Translations under genes and position numbers: made by a program
NCBI GenBank assembly: GCA_012522165.1
Contig: JAAYKZ010000302.1
Location: 1 to 7,414 of the forward strand
Reading direction: 5' to 3'
DNA from: Clostridiales bacterium
Lineage (GTDB): Bacteria > Bacillota > Clostridia > Caldicoprobacterales > UBA3941
Length of the DNA stretch: 7,414 bases
Shown: one piece after another, positions 6,609 to 7,414 of the stretch
Position numbering within the stretch: the first letter of the stretch is position 1
Layout of the letters: every line of letters starts with the position of its first letter
Notes under the pieces: generated by a model
What the model saw: only the letters and a program-made list of their open reading frames with translations
What the model was told of the DNA's origin: nothing
Databases searched by the model: none

Positions 6609-7414
6609 GGGAAAAATTACCGATGTTAGTGGTATAGAGGTGGGACATGCACAAAATGCAGAAGCAGGGACTGGATGCACTGTTGTTATATGCCGACAGG
6701 GAGCAGTGGCTGGCGTGGATGTAAGAGGCAGCGCTCCTGGTACACGGGAGACGGATTTAATGAGGCCAGGTAACCTGGTGGATAGGGTACATGCCATTGT
6801 TCTATCAGGTGAAAGTGCTTTCGGTTTAGCCGCAGCAGATGGTGTTATGCATTATCTTGAAAAAGAAGGAGTGGGTTTTGACACTGGAGTTGCCCGAGTA
6901 CCCATAGTAGGAGGAGCAGTGTTATTTGATCTGGCATACAAGGATTCAGAGGTTCGGCCAAGTGCAGCAATGGGCTATGAAGCATGTTTAAAGGCAACTG
7001 ATGAAATGGTAGAGCAGGGAAGTGTAGGCGCTGGGACTGGTGCCACAGTCGGCAAAGTATTAGGAATGGAGTCAGCCATGAAAAGCGGGATTGGAACAGC
7101 TAGTATCAGATTGCCAGGGGGTATTGTGGTGGGAGCTATCGTTGCTGTTAATGCCTTTGGTGATGTAGTGGACTTTAATAATGGAAATATTACTGCTGGT
7201 GCTAGGGATCCCAAAACTGGAAACTTTATAAATACTTGTGATTATCTTATGTCTGCCAATAAACATGAAACTAGCTTTTCAGGCAATACTACCATAGGTG
7301 TAATAGCAACAAACGCCAAATTAACCAAGGAACAGGCTAATAAGCTAGCTACCATATCACATGATGGATTGGCTCTAGCAATTCGTCCGGTACATACCAT
7401 GGTAGATGGAGATA
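6601..7414 (+). CDS. P1 family (DmpA/BapA/ThnT-like) aminopeptidase, 3' end beyond the window
   Basis: The frame is open from ATG at 6601 to the right edge, giving 271 residues; the family is usually somewhat over 300, so a modest C-terminal part is missing. It starts MYEGKITDVSGIEVGHAQ and contains GCTVVI (25-30), the family-typical RGSAPGTRETDLMRP (42-56), GLAAADGVM (75-83), GAGTGATVGK (143-152) and GNTTIGVIATNAKL (228-241). P1 enzymes self-cleave to expose an N-terminal Ser or Thr nucleophile; by comparison with ThnT (cut between Asn and Thr), the site here would be Asn229-Thr230. Known members cleave N-terminal residues from D-, L- or beta-amino acid peptides and amides; the substrate here is unknown. 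No signal peptide is seen. The start overlaps birA by 8 bp and has an AAGGGGGG site at 6584-6591 inside birA, so translation is probably coupled to it. An out-of-phase ATG at 6605 does not give the family sequence. Confidence 0.93.
   Translation, partial: MYEGKITDVSGIEVGHAQNAEAGTGCTVVICRQGAVAGVDVRGSAPGTRETDLMRPGNLVDRVHAIVLSGESAFGLAAADGVMHYLEKEGVGFDTGVARVPIVGGAVLFDLAYKDSEVRPSAAMGYEACLKATDEMVEQGSVGAGTGATVGKVLGMESAMKSGIGTASIRLPGGIVVGAIVAVNAFGDVVDFNNGNITAGARDPKTGNFINTCDYLMSANKHETSFSGNTTIGVIATNAKLTKEQANKLATISHDGLALAIRPVHTMVDGD

Noticed and set aside
6567..7266. Several minus-strand open frames of 64 to 79 codons across the birA end and the P1 peptidase gene.
   Set aside because: They are antisense to strongly supported family proteins and have low-complexity translations typical of shadow frames.

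Overview
The window looks like chromosomal DNA from a low-GC, Gram-positive-type bacterium, most likely a member of Bacillota close to Clostridia. The reasons are the AT-rich sequence and codon use, strong GGAGG-type ribosome binding sites, a TTG start codon, an intrinsic terminator with a U-tract, and a moxR / DUF58 / transglutaminase gene order like that of Bacillota genomes such as the Bacillus subtilis yeaC-yeaD-yebA cluster. No rRNA, tRNA, CRISPR array, insertion sequence or phage gene was seen. A finer taxonomic call is not supported.

Left half, minus strand (about 1-4346): a tightly packed three-gene operon read right to left. It starts with a MoxR-type AAA+ ATPase (TTG start), followed by a membrane-anchored DUF58 protein and then a multi-spanning membrane protein with an extracytoplasmic transglutaminase-like domain (TgpA type). 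The last gene runs off the left edge, with 729 codons visible. The first two genes overlap by 8 bp and the second and third are 2 bp apart. Each downstream ribosome binding site lies inside the gene before it, so translation is probably coupled. The likely picture is an ATPase and a vWA-like partner acting on or with an envelope transglutaminase/protease-like enzyme whose substrate is unknown.

Middle (4347-4611): a 265-bp divergent intergenic region. It holds a candidate promoter for moxR and a perfect 9-bp inverted repeat with a 4-nt spacer (4528-4549) upstream of the rightward gene, which could be an operator.

Right half, plus strand: a monocistronic creatininase-family metal-dependent amidohydrolase (4612-5421) ends in a good intrinsic terminator (5468-5512). 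A sigma-A-like promoter follows at once and drives birA (5619-6608), a bifunctional biotin protein ligase with an N-terminal winged helix. An 8-bp overlap leads into a P1-family (DmpA/BapA/ThnT-like) N-terminal-nucleophile aminopeptidase (6601 to the right edge, truncated). birA and the peptidase gene form a second translationally coupled unit.

Every gene here belongs to a recognised family, and nothing in the window is clearly a new system. The points most worth following are the dyad upstream of the creatininase-family gene, the unknown substrates of the creatininase-like and P1 enzymes, and the altered MIDAS-like motif in the DUF58 protein.
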